From: JAFGOM01 sp964605795
GTDB lineage: Archaea > Halobacteriota > Methanomicrobia > Methanomicrobiales > Methanospirillaceae
Direction: 5' to 3'
DNA: 64,000 nt
Assembly: GCA_964605795.1 (NCBI GenBank)
Contig: CAZSDZ010000001.1
Location: 1 to 64,000 of the forward strand
In this document: one piece after another, positions 42,592-50,968 of the stretch
Layout: the number at the start of each line of letters is the position of its first letter
Numbering within the stretch: position 1 is the stretch's first letter
Notes under the pieces: generated by a model
What the model was told of the DNA's origin: nothing
Seen by the model: only the letters and a program-made list of their open reading frames with translations
Databases searched by the model: none
Position numbers and translations under genes: made by a program

Positions 42592-44124
42592 ATGGTAGAT
42601 ACACAGACACTGATGATCAGTCTGCTGATAATTGAAGCACTATTCGCTGCCCTGATGCTTATTATCGCAAAGATACAGGATAATTATCCGGGTTTTCTGA
42701 TCTGGTCAATAAGCCTTATCGTGCTCACCATATCATCCGTTTTTTTAAGTTTCAGGGGATTTATTCCTGATATCATCTCCATACTTCTCGGGAATACTCT
42801 TTTTCTTTTTGGTCTTGTCCTGATGGCTGAATCCCTTCACCGGTTCTATACCGATATGCCACTAAACAGGATGTATTACCTAATCCTCGTTCCCTTTGTA
42901 ATTCTCATCGGATATTATACCCTGATAGAGGATATCATATCAATCAGGTCATTTATCGTAACATTCTCCTCTGCAATCGTCCTGTCACTATCAATTCATA
43001 TTGTGTATCGCAATGCAGAACAGGAGAGGATTCCATCCATCCTGCTTATGGCTTCGCTGACCGGTTTTGCAGCAGTGATGGTGGTTCGGGGAGTGTTGTG
43101 GCTTTTACGTCCGTTGGGAAGGGAGTTTTTCGAGTCTTCGCCTTTGAATCTCGGGCTCTATGTAGCAGCAATAATCACTCTCATTATTATCACCATCATG
43201 TACCTCCTGCTCCATTTCCATCGGCTCAACACTGAATTACGAATGTCAAACGAGAAAACAAATCATCTGCTTGCTGATCTTGACTCCCAAAACCGTGAAC
43301 TTGAGCATCTTACCTGCAGTTTGCAGACCTTAAATGCAGAACTGGACCAGAAGGTTAAGGAACGGACAAAGAATATTGAGAATCTCCTGCTCCAGAAGGA
43401 TCATTTCATCAATCAGATCGCGCACGATCTCCGGACACCCCTTACGTCCCTGGTTGCCCTCGTACCACTCATCAAAAAGAAGATCCGGGATGAAGAAGCG
43501 AAAAAACTGATCAATATCCTGGATAAAAGCATCGAAAACCTCCGGAATCTGACTGATCAGATAATCATGCTGGCAAGGATAAACCGTCAGAACTCGATTA
43601 CCGATTACGAGGAGTTCAACCTGGCCGGTCTCGTTGGATATGCACTCAAAAAAAATGCAATACTGATCGCAGATAAGGAGATTACTGTCAGTCTGGACAT
43701 ACCAGATGACCTCATCGTCTGTGTATCGAAAGTTCTTGGAGGAACCATCTTCTCAAATATCATCAGTAATGCAGTAAAATTCAACACGGAAATGGGCAAT
43801 ATCACCATCACGGGAAGGGAAGATAACAGAAATGTCATTATAACGGTGACTGACACCGGTATCGGAATGAACCAGGAGACAGTTGAGGTGATATGGGATG
43901 AATTCTATGTTGCTGATGAGTCACGCAGTGACCCGGAATCAAAAGGGCTTGGTCTTTCCATGGTCAGAAAGATTGTTGAACTTCACGAAGGAACGATCTC
44001 TGCTACAAGCCCGGGACTTTCAATGGGCTCGACTATCCAGGTAACGCTTCCCCGGTTCTGCCCTGATTCATGCAATATTCCTGATTTGGGAGCCAAAGAG
44101 GAGAACAAACCCGATAACCCATAA
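42592..44124 (+). CDS. Membrane sensor histidine kinase
   Basis: The 510-residue protein has about seven transmembrane helices in the first 210 residues with short loops, resembling a 7TM sensory region. A coiled coil follows (about 215-265; 'LADLDSQNRELEHLTCSLQTLNAELDQ'). The HisKA helix has 'FINQIAHDLRTPLTSLVAL' (phospho-His, about 283) and the ATPase domain shows 'IISNAVKFN', 'VTDTGIGM', and 'SKGLGLSMVRKIVELH'. So it is a conventional H-D-L-R-T-P kinase, closer to bacterial ones than the two soluble kinases at 11831-20330. No response regulator is adjacent. The ligand is unknown; the lack of an external domain suggests it senses the membrane or a lipophilic signal. Confidence 0.88.
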   Translation: MVDTQTLMISLLIIEALFAALMLIIAKIQDNYPGFLIWSISLIVLTISSVFLSFRGFIPDIISILLGNTLFLFGLVLMAESLHRFYTDMPLNRMYYLILVPFVILIGYYTLIEDIISIRSFIVTFSSAIVLSLSIHIVYRNAEQERIPSILLMASLTGFAAVMVVRGVLWLLRPLGREFFESSPLNLGLYVAAIITLIIITIMYLLLHFHRLNTELRMSNEKTNHLLADLDSQNRELEHLTCSLQTLNAELDQKVKERTKNIENLLLQKDHFINQIAHDLRTPLTSLVALVPLIKKKIRDEEAKKLINILDKSIENLRNLTDQIIMLARINRQNSITDYEEFNLAGLVGYALKKNAILIADKEITVSLDIPDDLIVCVSKVLGGTIFSNIISNAVKFNTEMGNITITGREDNRNVIITVTDTGIGMNQETVEVIWDEFYVADESRSDPESKGLGLSMVRKIVELHEGTISATSPGLSMGSTIQVTLPRFCPDSCNIPDLGAKEENKPDNP

Positions 44125-44133
44125 CCGTGCTTT

Positions 44134-44967
44134 TCATGATTTCTTTTTTTCCGATGAAACTCTACCGAAAGCCCTGAAAAACGTGTAACAGAACGTCCCA
44201 TCCTTCTCTTTCGTTCTTCGCAAGCCTCTGATTCCCTCGTCCCACCGTTCCTGCGAGATCCGGCCGGATGATACCGCTTCGTCTCCGACTCCTGCTACCA
44301 TCGCAGTAAAGGTCTTCTCGATAAACCCGTCCACGAGATTTGGCCGGGATGCATCAACATAGACTATCAACGGTTCTACAGACAGGTCTGCTAACCCGGC
44401 CTGTGAGAGCAGGGGATACAGTTCCCTTCCAATAAGAGCATTTCCTCCTTTTTCTGCCTGCATATCAATTAATACCCGAATCGCCTCCATGGCTGCCTCA
44501 CTGTGCGGGTAAAAAAATGTTGATCCATGATCGCCTTCAATTACCGTTATTGTTCCTCCCGGAGTAAGGAGAGAAGTCAGGTGGGCAAGTGTTGCGAGGG
44601 GATGCACGAGATGCTCAAGAACAAAACAGAGAAAGATGTGATCAAAAGAACCTCTATTAAAGGATGTATGAGTAATATCCCCCTCCTGAAACGAAACATT
44701 CGTAAACCCAGCCTGGAAAACCCGTTTTTGTGCCTCACGTAGTGACTCTTGAGAGAGATCCATTGAAGTAATACGGGCACCGGGAGAGTTCCCGGCGAGG
44801 AGGACGGTCTGGGCACCGATCCCACAACCAGCCTCAAGAACCCTGGCCCCATTCTCAAACCTGATACCATGATGAAGAAGGGAGGCAAGCGTTCGTGCCT
44901 GGTCTGCAAGCCGGAACCCTTCGATAGGTGAGTATCCATGGACATAATTATGATTGTTTGAGATCAT
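44134..44967 (-). CDS. Class I SAM-dependent methyltransferase
   Basis: The 277-residue protein has a standard Rossmann-fold methyltransferase core. 'ARVLEAGCGIGAQTVLLAGNSPGARITSMDLS' provides motif I and the acidic residue that binds the ribose of SAM. 'VSFQEGDITHTSFNRGSFDHIFLCFVLEHL' is motifs II-III, and 'LTPGGTITVIEGDHG' follows. The C-terminal part has a longer lid of helices. This resembles UbiE/arsenite-like enzymes acting on small molecules, but the substrate is not determined. It is convergent with the kinase gene and separated from it by only nine bases. Confidence 0.82.
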   Translation of the reverse strand: MISNNHNYVHGYSPIEGFRLADQARTLASLLHHGIRFENGARVLEAGCGIGAQTVLLAGNSPGARITSMDLSQESLREAQKRVFQAGFTNVSFQEGDITHTSFNRGSFDHIFLCFVLEHLVHPLATLAHLTSLLTPGGTITVIEGDHGSTFFYPHSEAAMEAIRVLIDMQAEKGGNALIGRELYPLLSQAGLADLSVEPLIVYVDASRPNLVDGFIEKTFTAMVAGVGDEAVSSGRISQERWDEGIRGLRRTKEKDGTFCYTFFRAFGRVSSEKKKS

Positions 44968-45199
44968 TAGCGTATATTATTGTAAAATAAAGTATAAAAA
45001 TAAGCATTCTCACTCATCCCCTCTGCATGATTTGCTACATAAAGAGAATAACCGGTTTCATGGCAGGTGGAATATCCCCGGCGCTTTGCAGATCACGAGA
45101 GTGTGTATTATGTTCCTTCCGGGTACTGGGAAGTCTTTTGGTATCCCATGATTTCATACCCTACCAGTTCCCATATACTTAAAAAAAATAAGAGATATC

Positions 45200-45655
45200 A
45201 TGAAGAAATACCTGCCATCAATAACTGCATTTCTTTTGGTTCTGCTGCTTGCCTGTGCATCAGTAAGTGCCGAGACCGCAGCAGATGTTCCGTCACGGCT
45301 CCCCCTGCCCTGTGACCTTGCTGACTTACAGATCGTTTCTGCGTTCATACCGTCAGCAGGCGGAGCAGGCCAGAACCTGACAATCAGCATGGTAATTGCC
45401 AATGTGGGACTCACCCCGTCACCAGAAGTTCCGGTTCGGGTTACCCTTCCAAACGGAAAAACAGTCAATATCACGGCTGCAATCCCGCCGCTTGACGCAG
45501 GGGAGAAGAAACGGATCGTTATTCCGGTCTTTATCCCGAAAGGAACGACCGGGAACAATCAACTCTCTCTCATGGTGGATCCGGAAAAGACCGTCGATGA
45601 GTGTTCCCGTTCTGATAATCATGTTTCCGGTTTGTTCAGGATAATATCAGTATAA
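45200..45655 (+). CDS. Small secreted CARDB-domain protein
   Basis: The 151-residue protein has a signal peptide (about 1-24, ending VSAE) and one CARDB beta domain (about 45-150): 'DLQIVSAFIPSAGGAGQNLTISMVIANVG', 'VTLPNGKTVNITAAIPPLDAGEKKRIVIPVFIP', and 'KTVDECSRSDN'. CARDB domains are adhesion modules common in methanogen surface proteins. The stop codon lies two bases before the 100-base N gap, so the gene is complete but its downstream neighbourhood is missing. A TATA-like ATATACTTAAA lies about 25 bases before the start. Confidence 0.78.
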   Translation: MKKYLPSITAFLLVLLLACASVSAETAADVPSRLPLPCDLADLQIVSAFIPSAGGAGQNLTISMVIANVGLTPSPEVPVRVTLPNGKTVNITAAIPPLDAGEKKRIVIPVFIPKGTTGNNQLSLMVDPEKTVDECSRSDNHVSGLFRIISV

Positions 45656-45656
45656 T

Positions 45657-45756
45657 NNNNNNNNNNNNNNNNNNNNNNNNNNNNNNNNNNNNNNNNNNNN
45701 NNNNNNNNNNNNNNNNNNNNNNNNNNNNNNNNNNNNNNNNNNNNNNNNNNNNNNNN
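45657..45756. other. Scaffold gap (100 N)
   Basis: Exactly 100 Ns join two contigs, a conventional placeholder for a gap of unknown size. The gene content on either side may therefore not be truly adjacent. Confidence 0.95.
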
Positions 45757-45796
45757 ACTTCGCATAATGTCGAAGTACTATACGTTAATTATATAC
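45757..45796 (+). promoter_or_regulatory. Promoter of the HMG-CoA operon with upstream inverted repeat
   Basis: AATTATATACAC (TATA core 45789-45796) lies 25-30 bases before the ATG at 45821, so the mRNA is probably leaderless or has a very short leader. Directly upstream, at the contig edge, ACTTCG and CGAAGT form an inverted repeat with an eight-base spacer (45757-45776), a possible site for the regulator encoded by the first gene. Confidence 0.5.
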
Positions 45797-45820
45797 ACGA
45801 ACACGGCAACCTGTATAGGC

Positions 45821-46531
45821 ATGGAACCAGGACTTCGCCATCGTCTGGCAGAGAAGATGGCGGGGGACGTTACCCTGTCAGATTCACCGGGAAAAGCCCT
45901 GAAAAAATGGCGTATCAATTATGCCATCTCCCAGGGGGACCTTGCTCTCCACCTGGGTGTATCACCGTCAGTCATCAGCGATTACGAGAGTGGGCGGAGA
46001 AAGAGTCCGGGAACAGCAATCGTCGGCAAGATTATTGAGACCATTCTTTGCATCGATGAGGAGCGGGGGGGCACGTACATTGAGAAGTTTTGTATGATGC
46101 TCTCTGCTGATATCCCGAAAGATGTCATTTACGACCTATTTGACTACTCTGCACCGCTGAAGATCCGGCTCTTTGCAGGCATTATCGAGGCTGAAATCCT
46201 TTATGGAACGACTGAGCTGTCGATTTACGGCCATACCATCGTTGATAGTCTAAAAGCGATAATGACTCTTTCTGCAAACGAATTTACCCAGATCTATGGA
46301 TGGAGTACAGAGCGGGCATTGATCTTTACCGGTGTATCGAACGGGAAGTCACCCATGGTGGCAATCAGGGTAACGCCCTTTAAGCCCAGGTGCGTGGTTC
46401 TCCACGGCATATCAGCAGACCAGGTACATCCCATTGTACCAAAACTGGCAGAACGGGACCAGGTAACCCTGATGTGCACCAGGATGGCAATCGAACAGAT
46501 AGTAGAACGATTACGGAACGAAAAATGGTAG
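45821..46531 (+). CDS. XRE-type regulator of the mevalonate operon (COG1709)
   Basis: The 236-residue protein has an N-terminal helix-turn-helix (about 30-75; 'LKKWRINYAISQGDLALHLGVSPSVISDYESGRRKSPG') and a C-terminal ligand- or oligomer-type domain (about 110-236) with 'SIYGHTIVDSL' and 'WSTERALIFTGVSNGKSPMVAIRV'. It belongs to a conserved archaeal family that commonly precedes HMG-CoA synthase, so control of isoprenoid synthesis is a reasonable inference. I start at the ATG at 45821: the earlier in-frame ATG (45767) lies upstream of the TATA box. Its stop overlaps the HMG-CoA synthase start by a few bases. Confidence 0.82.
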   Translation: MEPGLRHRLAEKMAGDVTLSDSPGKALKKWRINYAISQGDLALHLGVSPSVISDYESGRRKSPGTAIVGKIIETILCIDEERGGTYIEKFCMMLSADIPKDVIYDLFDYSAPLKIRLFAGIIEAEILYGTTELSIYGHTIVDSLKAIMTLSANEFTQIYGWSTERALIFTGVSNGKSPMVAIRVTPFKPRCVVLHGISADQVHPIVPKLAERDQVTLMCTRMAIEQIVERLRNEKW

Positions 46532-47577
46532 GAATCATTTCATATGGTGCGTATATCCCCAGGTATCGGATTACCGTCGAAGAGATTGCACGGGTATGGG
46601 GAGCAAACGGCACAGAAATTTCACACGGTCTTGGAGTGTATGAGAAATCACTCCCTGATCTTGATGAGGATACGGCAACCATATCTGTCGAGGCTGCACG
46701 TGCAGCACTTGCACGGAGATGGGTTGATCCAAAAGAGATAAAGGCGGTCTATGTTGGCTCAGAATCACACCCGTATGCAGTTAAGCCGACCGCAGCGACC
46801 GTTGGTGAGGCAATCGGGGCTACCCCGGTGATGACTGCAGCAGACTACGAATTTGCCTGTAAAGCCGGGACTGCAGCAATACAGACCTGCATGGGACTGG
46901 TAAAGAGTAATATGATCCCATATGGTCTTGCCATTGGTGCAGACATTGCCCAGGGAGAACCAGGTGACGCGTTAGAGTATACCGCAGCTGCCGGAGGTGC
47001 TGCCCTTATTATCGGAAACAAGGATCCCATCGCAGATCTCAATTACACCTGTTCATACACAACCGATACACCAGACTTCTGGAGACGTGAAGGGAAACCC
47101 TTCCCCCGGCATGGAGGACGATTCACCGGGGATCCCGGGTACTTTAAACATGTTCTCGGATCCTCACGAATGCTTCTTGAAGATCTGGGAACGAAACCTG
47201 GCGATTATGACTATGCGGTATTTCACCAGCCGAATGGGAAATTCCCGGTACGGGCTGCAGATATCCTCGGTTTCTCCCGGGAACAGATAAAACCCGGTCT
47301 TGTTGTTCCCTACCTTGGAAATACCTACTCAGGGGCGTCCATGGTAGGTCTCTGTGCAACCCTGGAGATTGCCAAACCCGGTGACCGGATCTTTATGACC
47401 AGTTATGGTTCAGGGGCTGGCGGAGATTCCTTTGATATCACGGTCACTGATGTGATAGATTCCGATCAATTTCACCGTGATGCCGCCCGGACTGTCGCGG
47501 GTATGCTTAAAGATAAAAAGATGGTTGATTATGCGGTGTATGCCAAACACAAAGGGAAAGTGGTGATGATGGAATGA
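46525..47577 (+). CDS. hmgS: Hydroxymethylglutaryl-CoA synthase
   Basis: The 350-residue enzyme condenses acetyl-CoA with acetoacetyl-CoA to HMG-CoA, the entry to the mevalonate pathway that makes archaeal lipids. It begins 'MVGIISYGAYIPRYRITVEEIA'. The catalytic Cys is in 'DYEFACKAGTAAIQ' (about residue 111), the catalytic His in 'YAVFHQPNGKFP' (about 233), and 'PYLGNTYSGASMVGL' follows. The length is that of archaeal HMGS. The ATG at 46525 is used; a longer frame extends upstream into the regulator gene and is not real. The next gene's start overlaps its stop (ATGA). In archaea the enzyme forms a complex with thiolase and the DUF35 protein encoded next. Confidence 0.96.
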   Translation: MVGIISYGAYIPRYRITVEEIARVWGANGTEISHGLGVYEKSLPDLDEDTATISVEAARAALARRWVDPKEIKAVYVGSESHPYAVKPTAATVGEAIGATPVMTAADYEFACKAGTAAIQTCMGLVKSNMIPYGLAIGADIAQGEPGDALEYTAAAGGAALIIGNKDPIADLNYTCSYTTDTPDFWRREGKPFPRHGGRFTGDPGYFKHVLGSSRMLLEDLGTKPGDYDYAVFHQPNGKFPVRAADILGFSREQIKPGLVVPYLGNTYSGASMVGLCATLEIAKPGDRIFMTSYGSGAGGDSFDITVTDVIDSDQFHRDAARTVAGMLKDKKMVDYAVYAKHKGKVVMME

Positions 47578-48737
47578 GAGATGTTGCAGTAATCGGGGTC
47601 GGTTGTACAAAATTCGGTGAAAAATGGGATATATCATTCCGCAACCTCTTTGTTGAGGCAGGGGCACTTGCGTTAGAGGATGGAAACCTGTCAGGAGACC
47701 AGATCCAAGAGATCTTTGTTGGGAACATGAGTGCAGGCAGGTTTGTCGAGCAGGAGCACGTAGGTGCCCTTATCGCTGATTATTCAGGACTTGCTACTGA
47801 TAATATTCCTTCAACGCGGGTCGAGGCTGCCTGTGCATCCGGAGGGTTAGCGTTCCGGCAGGCATATACCACGGTGGCGAGCGGTATGACTGATATTGTG
47901 GTTGCAGCAGGTGTCGAGAAGATGACTGATGTCGGTACTGAGATAACAACCGATGTCTTAGCTGCTGCTGCAGACCGTGAATGGGAAGGAATCGCCGGGG
48001 CAACGTTTCCGGGACTCTATGCCATGATAGCGACGCTCTACATGAACCGGTATGGTCTTACAAGGGAACAACTTGCCCAGGTTGCCGTTAAAAACCATGC
48101 AAACGGGGAGAAGAATCCCAATGCACAGTTCAGAAAAGCGATAACCCTAGATACGGTCTTAAATTCAACACTGGTTGCTGATCCCCTGCGGCTCTTTGAC
48201 TGTTCACCGGTTACTGACGGGGCGGCAGCGGTCATTCTTGCGCCAATGGAACGAGCACGGGAATTCACTGATACTCCCATCAAAGTTCTTGGATCGTCTC
48301 AGGCCTCAAGCACCATCGCTCTCCATGACCGGAAGGATATCTGTACCCTTGATGCAACGGTGGCCGCAGGAAACCGTGTCTTTGAGATGGCAAAGGTAGA
48401 GAGGAAAGATATTGGGTTTATTGAGGTTCATGACTGCTTTACCATCGCAGAGCTCTGTGCTATCGAGGATCTCGGGTTCTGCAAAAAAGGAGAGGCAGGA
48501 AAACTGACCGAGGAAGGGGTAACTGCATTAAACGGCTCCCTCCCGGTAAACCCGAGCGGGGGACTGAAAGCCTGTGGTCATCCGGTCGGTGCCACCGGTA
48601 TCAAGCAGGTGTATGAAGTCGTCAAACAACTGCGTGGTGAAGCAAAAGGAAGGCAGATCGATGCAGATATCGGTATGACTCATAACGTCGGAGGGACCGG
48701 TGCTACCGTCGTCTGCTCCATATTAGGGAGGGAGTAA
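47574..48737 (+). CDS. Acetyl-CoA acetyltransferase (thiolase)
   Basis: The 387-residue thiolase joins two acetyl-CoA to acetoacetyl-CoA and hands it to HMG-CoA synthase. It has the nucleophilic Cys in 'VEAACASGGLAFRQA' (about residue 85), 'EVHDCFTIAEL', and the C-terminal 'NPSGGLKACGHPVGATG' with the catalytic His and second Cys. It is of the SCPx-like archaeal type. The gene overlaps hmgS by four bases, and the DUF35 gene follows after one base. This is the conserved arrangement of the archaeal thiolase-DUF35-HMGS complex, in which the intermediate is channelled through a shared CoA site. Confidence 0.95.
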   Translation: MRDVAVIGVGCTKFGEKWDISFRNLFVEAGALALEDGNLSGDQIQEIFVGNMSAGRFVEQEHVGALIADYSGLATDNIPSTRVEAACASGGLAFRQAYTTVASGMTDIVVAAGVEKMTDVGTEITTDVLAAAADREWEGIAGATFPGLYAMIATLYMNRYGLTREQLAQVAVKNHANGEKNPNAQFRKAITLDTVLNSTLVADPLRLFDCSPVTDGAAAVILAPMERAREFTDTPIKVLGSSQASSTIALHDRKDICTLDATVAAGNRVFEMAKVERKDIGFIEVHDCFTIAELCAIEDLGFCKKGEAGKLTEEGVTALNGSLPVNPSGGLKACGHPVGATGIKQVYEVVKQLRGEAKGRQIDADIGMTHNVGGTGATVVCSILGRE

Positions 48738-48738
48738 C

Positions 48739-49128
48739 ATGAGCGTTCCACGTTTCTGGAGAAAACAGCAGAGCAGGTATAATCTCATCGGAACCAGGTG
48801 TATGACCTGTGGACAGTATTTTTACCCTCCCCGGAATCTCTGCCCGGTATGCCGGCGTGATGGAAAGATAGAAGAGCATGCGTTTAAGGGAACGGGAAAG
48901 GTTGTGACGTACTCCATTATACGGAGTGCCAGCGACCAGTTCTCATTACTCACCCCGTACGCTATTGCTATCATCGAACTGGATGAAGGATGCCGGCTCA
49001 CATCACAGGTTATCTGTGACATAGACACGATTTATATCGGGATGCCGGTGAAACAGACATTCCGTCGTCTTGGAACCGATGGTGGCAGTGGTGCTATCTT
49101 TTACGGAACCAAGTTCATTCCTGCATAA
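48739..49128 (+). CDS. DUF35 OB-fold/zinc-ribbon protein of the thiolase-HMGS complex
   Basis: The 129-residue protein has a rubredoxin-like zinc ribbon ('GTRCMTCGQYFYPPRNLCPVCRRDG', about 18-42) and an OB fold (about 48-129; 'HAFKGTGKVVTYSIIRSA', 'YAIAIIELDEGCRLTSQVI', 'MPVKQTFRRLG'). In the archaeal HMG-CoA-forming complex this protein bridges thiolase and HMGS and shapes the shared CoA-binding cavity. The gene starts one base after the thiolase stop codon and ends the operon; a T tract follows at 49141. Confidence 0.93.
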   Translation: MSVPRFWRKQQSRYNLIGTRCMTCGQYFYPPRNLCPVCRRDGKIEEHAFKGTGKVVTYSIIRSASDQFSLLTPYAIAIIELDEGCRLTSQVICDIDTIYIGMPVKQTFRRLGTDGGSGAIFYGTKFIPA

Positions 49129-49140
49129 ACAGGGAAGATC

Positions 49141-49154
49141 TTTTTTTTCCTTTT
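49141..49154 (+). terminator. T-tract terminator of the HMG-CoA operon
   Basis: TTTTTTTTCCTTTT begins twelve bases after the DUF35 stop codon. The length of the T run and position make it the likely transcription end. Confidence 0.55.
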
Positions 49155-49297
49155 CGAACTTAATTATCAGCAAAAGGAGTAGTATTGGTTTGCTTTTCTA
49201 TCTTCAGATAATCGGTTAAACAATGTATCATGGGGTTTTTCACGAAATAAGTACCATAGGAGTACAGATCCGAACAATTGGATACAAAACCAAAAAA

Positions 49298-50668
49298 CTA
49301 CCATTCATCTTCCTCCCCTGAATCATTACCCGGTGGTTTATCCGGATAAATACCCTCAATATCACGCGAATAGAGAGACGGAAGCTGAAACGGTAACTTT
49401 TCCCGGAAGAGACAGATATCATCTTCCATCGGTTCAGTTGAGTAGGAAGAAAAAAGCCATGAATAGAATCCACCAATTGTTCGTGTCTCCACCAGGAATG
49501 TCATTACTGCATGCAACAGGATAGAGAAGAGGATAACGCCATAAATCAGCTCAGAAACGATATAACTGCCGGGAATCGTATCTGCAATCAGGAGTGTTGC
49601 AAGTACTGCAGCGGCAAGCCCCTTTGGAATGGTAACAGAGATGACCGCTGCATCCTTTCGTGAGTATATCCGGGGGATAGAAACCCATGTCACAGGAATA
49701 CGGATGATAAGCAGAAGGATCGTGATAAACAGGGCAGCAACCAGGATATCAACTGTTTTTAAGCTGATAGAGAGGCCAATATAGAGGAAAAAGAAGGTCT
49801 TCATAATAAAAACCATCTCGTTTATGAAAAACTGCTCCTTTTTTGTAAGTGCCACTTCTGTTGAATCACTCTGTTTGTTCATGAATCGTGCAGCAAAAAA
49901 GTCAGGATTTCCAAGGGTAATACCCATACTAATCACGGCAATAAAGCCGGAAAAACCAAGACTCTCAACGACGGCATACATGATAAAGACAAAAGCAGGT
50001 GTCACAAAGAGGGAACTGTAATGTCTGAATCGTCGTGTGTATACCGCCCAGAGAATACCAGATGATACCCCTGCGATGAGAGCAACTCCAAAGGTCAGAA
50101 TGAGTTGAATACCAGTCCAGACCGGAGAGAAATTATCAAGGAGATAGATCTGATACAACGTCATAAAGGCGATGATACAGAGGACATCAGTTACTGCAGA
50201 CTCAAGAATAAGTATTGTTTTTGTTTGTGTACTGATACACATCTGTCTCATGACAGGGATAACAATGGCAGATCCGGTTCCGCCAATGATGGCACCAAAC
50301 ATGAGAGCTATCATCCAGTCAAAGAAGAGGAGATAGTGGCAAAAAACCGCAGATACCAGAACGGTTGCCAGAAAACTTGCCATTGTTAAAGCAGTAGCCT
50401 CAGGGAGGGAATCCCTGATACTCTGTAGTCGAATTGAATGACCGCCCTCAAAGAGAATTATTATTGCCGTAGCAACCGCAAACACCGGACCAAGGGAACC
50501 AAAATCATCAGGCGAAATAAGATGCAGAACGGGTCCTGCAGTGATTCCTATCAAAATTAAAAAGAAGACATCAGGAATTCTCGTCTGTTCGAAGAGACGA
50601 TGTAAAAAATACCCGATAAAGATGAGAAGACCGATAGAAAATATCAGGTGTGTCGGATCCAGAGCCAT
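49298..50668 (-). CDS. Cation:proton antiporter
   Basis: The 456-residue protein has about 12-13 membrane helices of the CPA (Na+/H+ or K+/H+) superfamily: 'IFIGYFLHRLFEQTRIPDVFFLILIGITAGPVLHLI', the unwound helix motif 'GAIIGGTGSAIVIPVMRQM', and the ion-site helix 'LILESAVTDVLCIIAF'. The C-terminal 50 residues form a short cytoplasmic tail that is strongly acidic at its end ('GNDSGEEDEW'). There is no RCK/TrkA domain. It exchanges monovalent cations for protons, which helps pH and salt control. Monocistronic and divergent from the amino-acid transporter operon across a 300-base spacer. The cation preference cannot be told from sequence. Confidence 0.87.
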   Translation of the reverse strand: MALDPTHLIFSIGLLIFIGYFLHRLFEQTRIPDVFFLILIGITAGPVLHLISPDDFGSLGPVFAVATAIIILFEGGHSIRLQSIRDSLPEATALTMASFLATVLVSAVFCHYLLFFDWMIALMFGAIIGGTGSAIVIPVMRQMCISTQTKTILILESAVTDVLCIIAFMTLYQIYLLDNFSPVWTGIQLILTFGVALIAGVSSGILWAVYTRRFRHYSSLFVTPAFVFIMYAVVESLGFSGFIAVISMGITLGNPDFFAARFMNKQSDSTEVALTKKEQFFINEMVFIMKTFFFLYIGLSISLKTVDILVAALFITILLLIIRIPVTWVSIPRIYSRKDAAVISVTIPKGLAAAVLATLLIADTIPGSYIVSELIYGVILFSILLHAVMTFLVETRTIGGFYSWLFSSYSTEPMEDDICLFREKLPFQLPSLYSRDIEGIYPDKPPGNDSGEEDEW

Positions 50669-50968
50669 AAATGCAGATTTTCATATATCTCGGAGTATTA
50701 ATACTTCTTTCCCACTAGACACAAGCAGGAAACCCAGGATATCTATCCCGTTTTATTCAGCAAAAAATCCCCGGAAAAAGAGAAGGGATGATGTCGTACC
50801 GAACAGAATGAAGCAGTATCTCCTTTTTTCTGGCAAATACCGGTTCATTCAGTGCTCCCTGTCAGCCTGCCTGTTTCCGATCTCTGCACGTTTAAGAGAA
50901 TGGGAATTCATGGCTCCCATGGATCAATTCACAACTGATATATTGCATCTTATGCAAGTACTACACTG
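50669..50968. other. Divergent region between the antiporter and the amino-acid ABC operon
   Basis: No credible gene. The right end holds the TATA box and inverted repeat of the ABC operon, described separately. Near 50690-50705 AT-rich sequence (on the minus strand GTATTAATACTCC) may contain the antiporter promoter. Confidence 0.4.
50937..50957 (+). promoter_or_regulatory. TATA box and operator-like repeat of the amino-acid ABC operon
   Basis: GATATATT (50937-50944) lies 25-30 bases before the ATG at 50969. It overlaps by two bases a perfect inverted repeat TTGCAT-CTT-ATGCAA (50943-50957), which sits between TATA box and start. A protein bound there would block initiation. No Shine-Dalgarno sequence is visible, so the mRNA is probably leaderless. 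Confidence 0.55.

Noticed and set aside
45757..45784. Sequence after the 100-N gap resembles a loxP site or a paired-end sequencing linker (ACTTCG, ATAATGT, CGAAGT, TATACG).
   Set aside because: The order and spacing differ from loxP and from the linker I know, and the stretch runs smoothly into a TATA box and a coding region. Treated as native, with a note that it is at a contig edge.
46390..46524. A 45-residue N-terminal extension of HMG-CoA synthase.
   Set aside because: It lies inside the regulator gene, and the standard enzyme length starts at the ATG at 46525.
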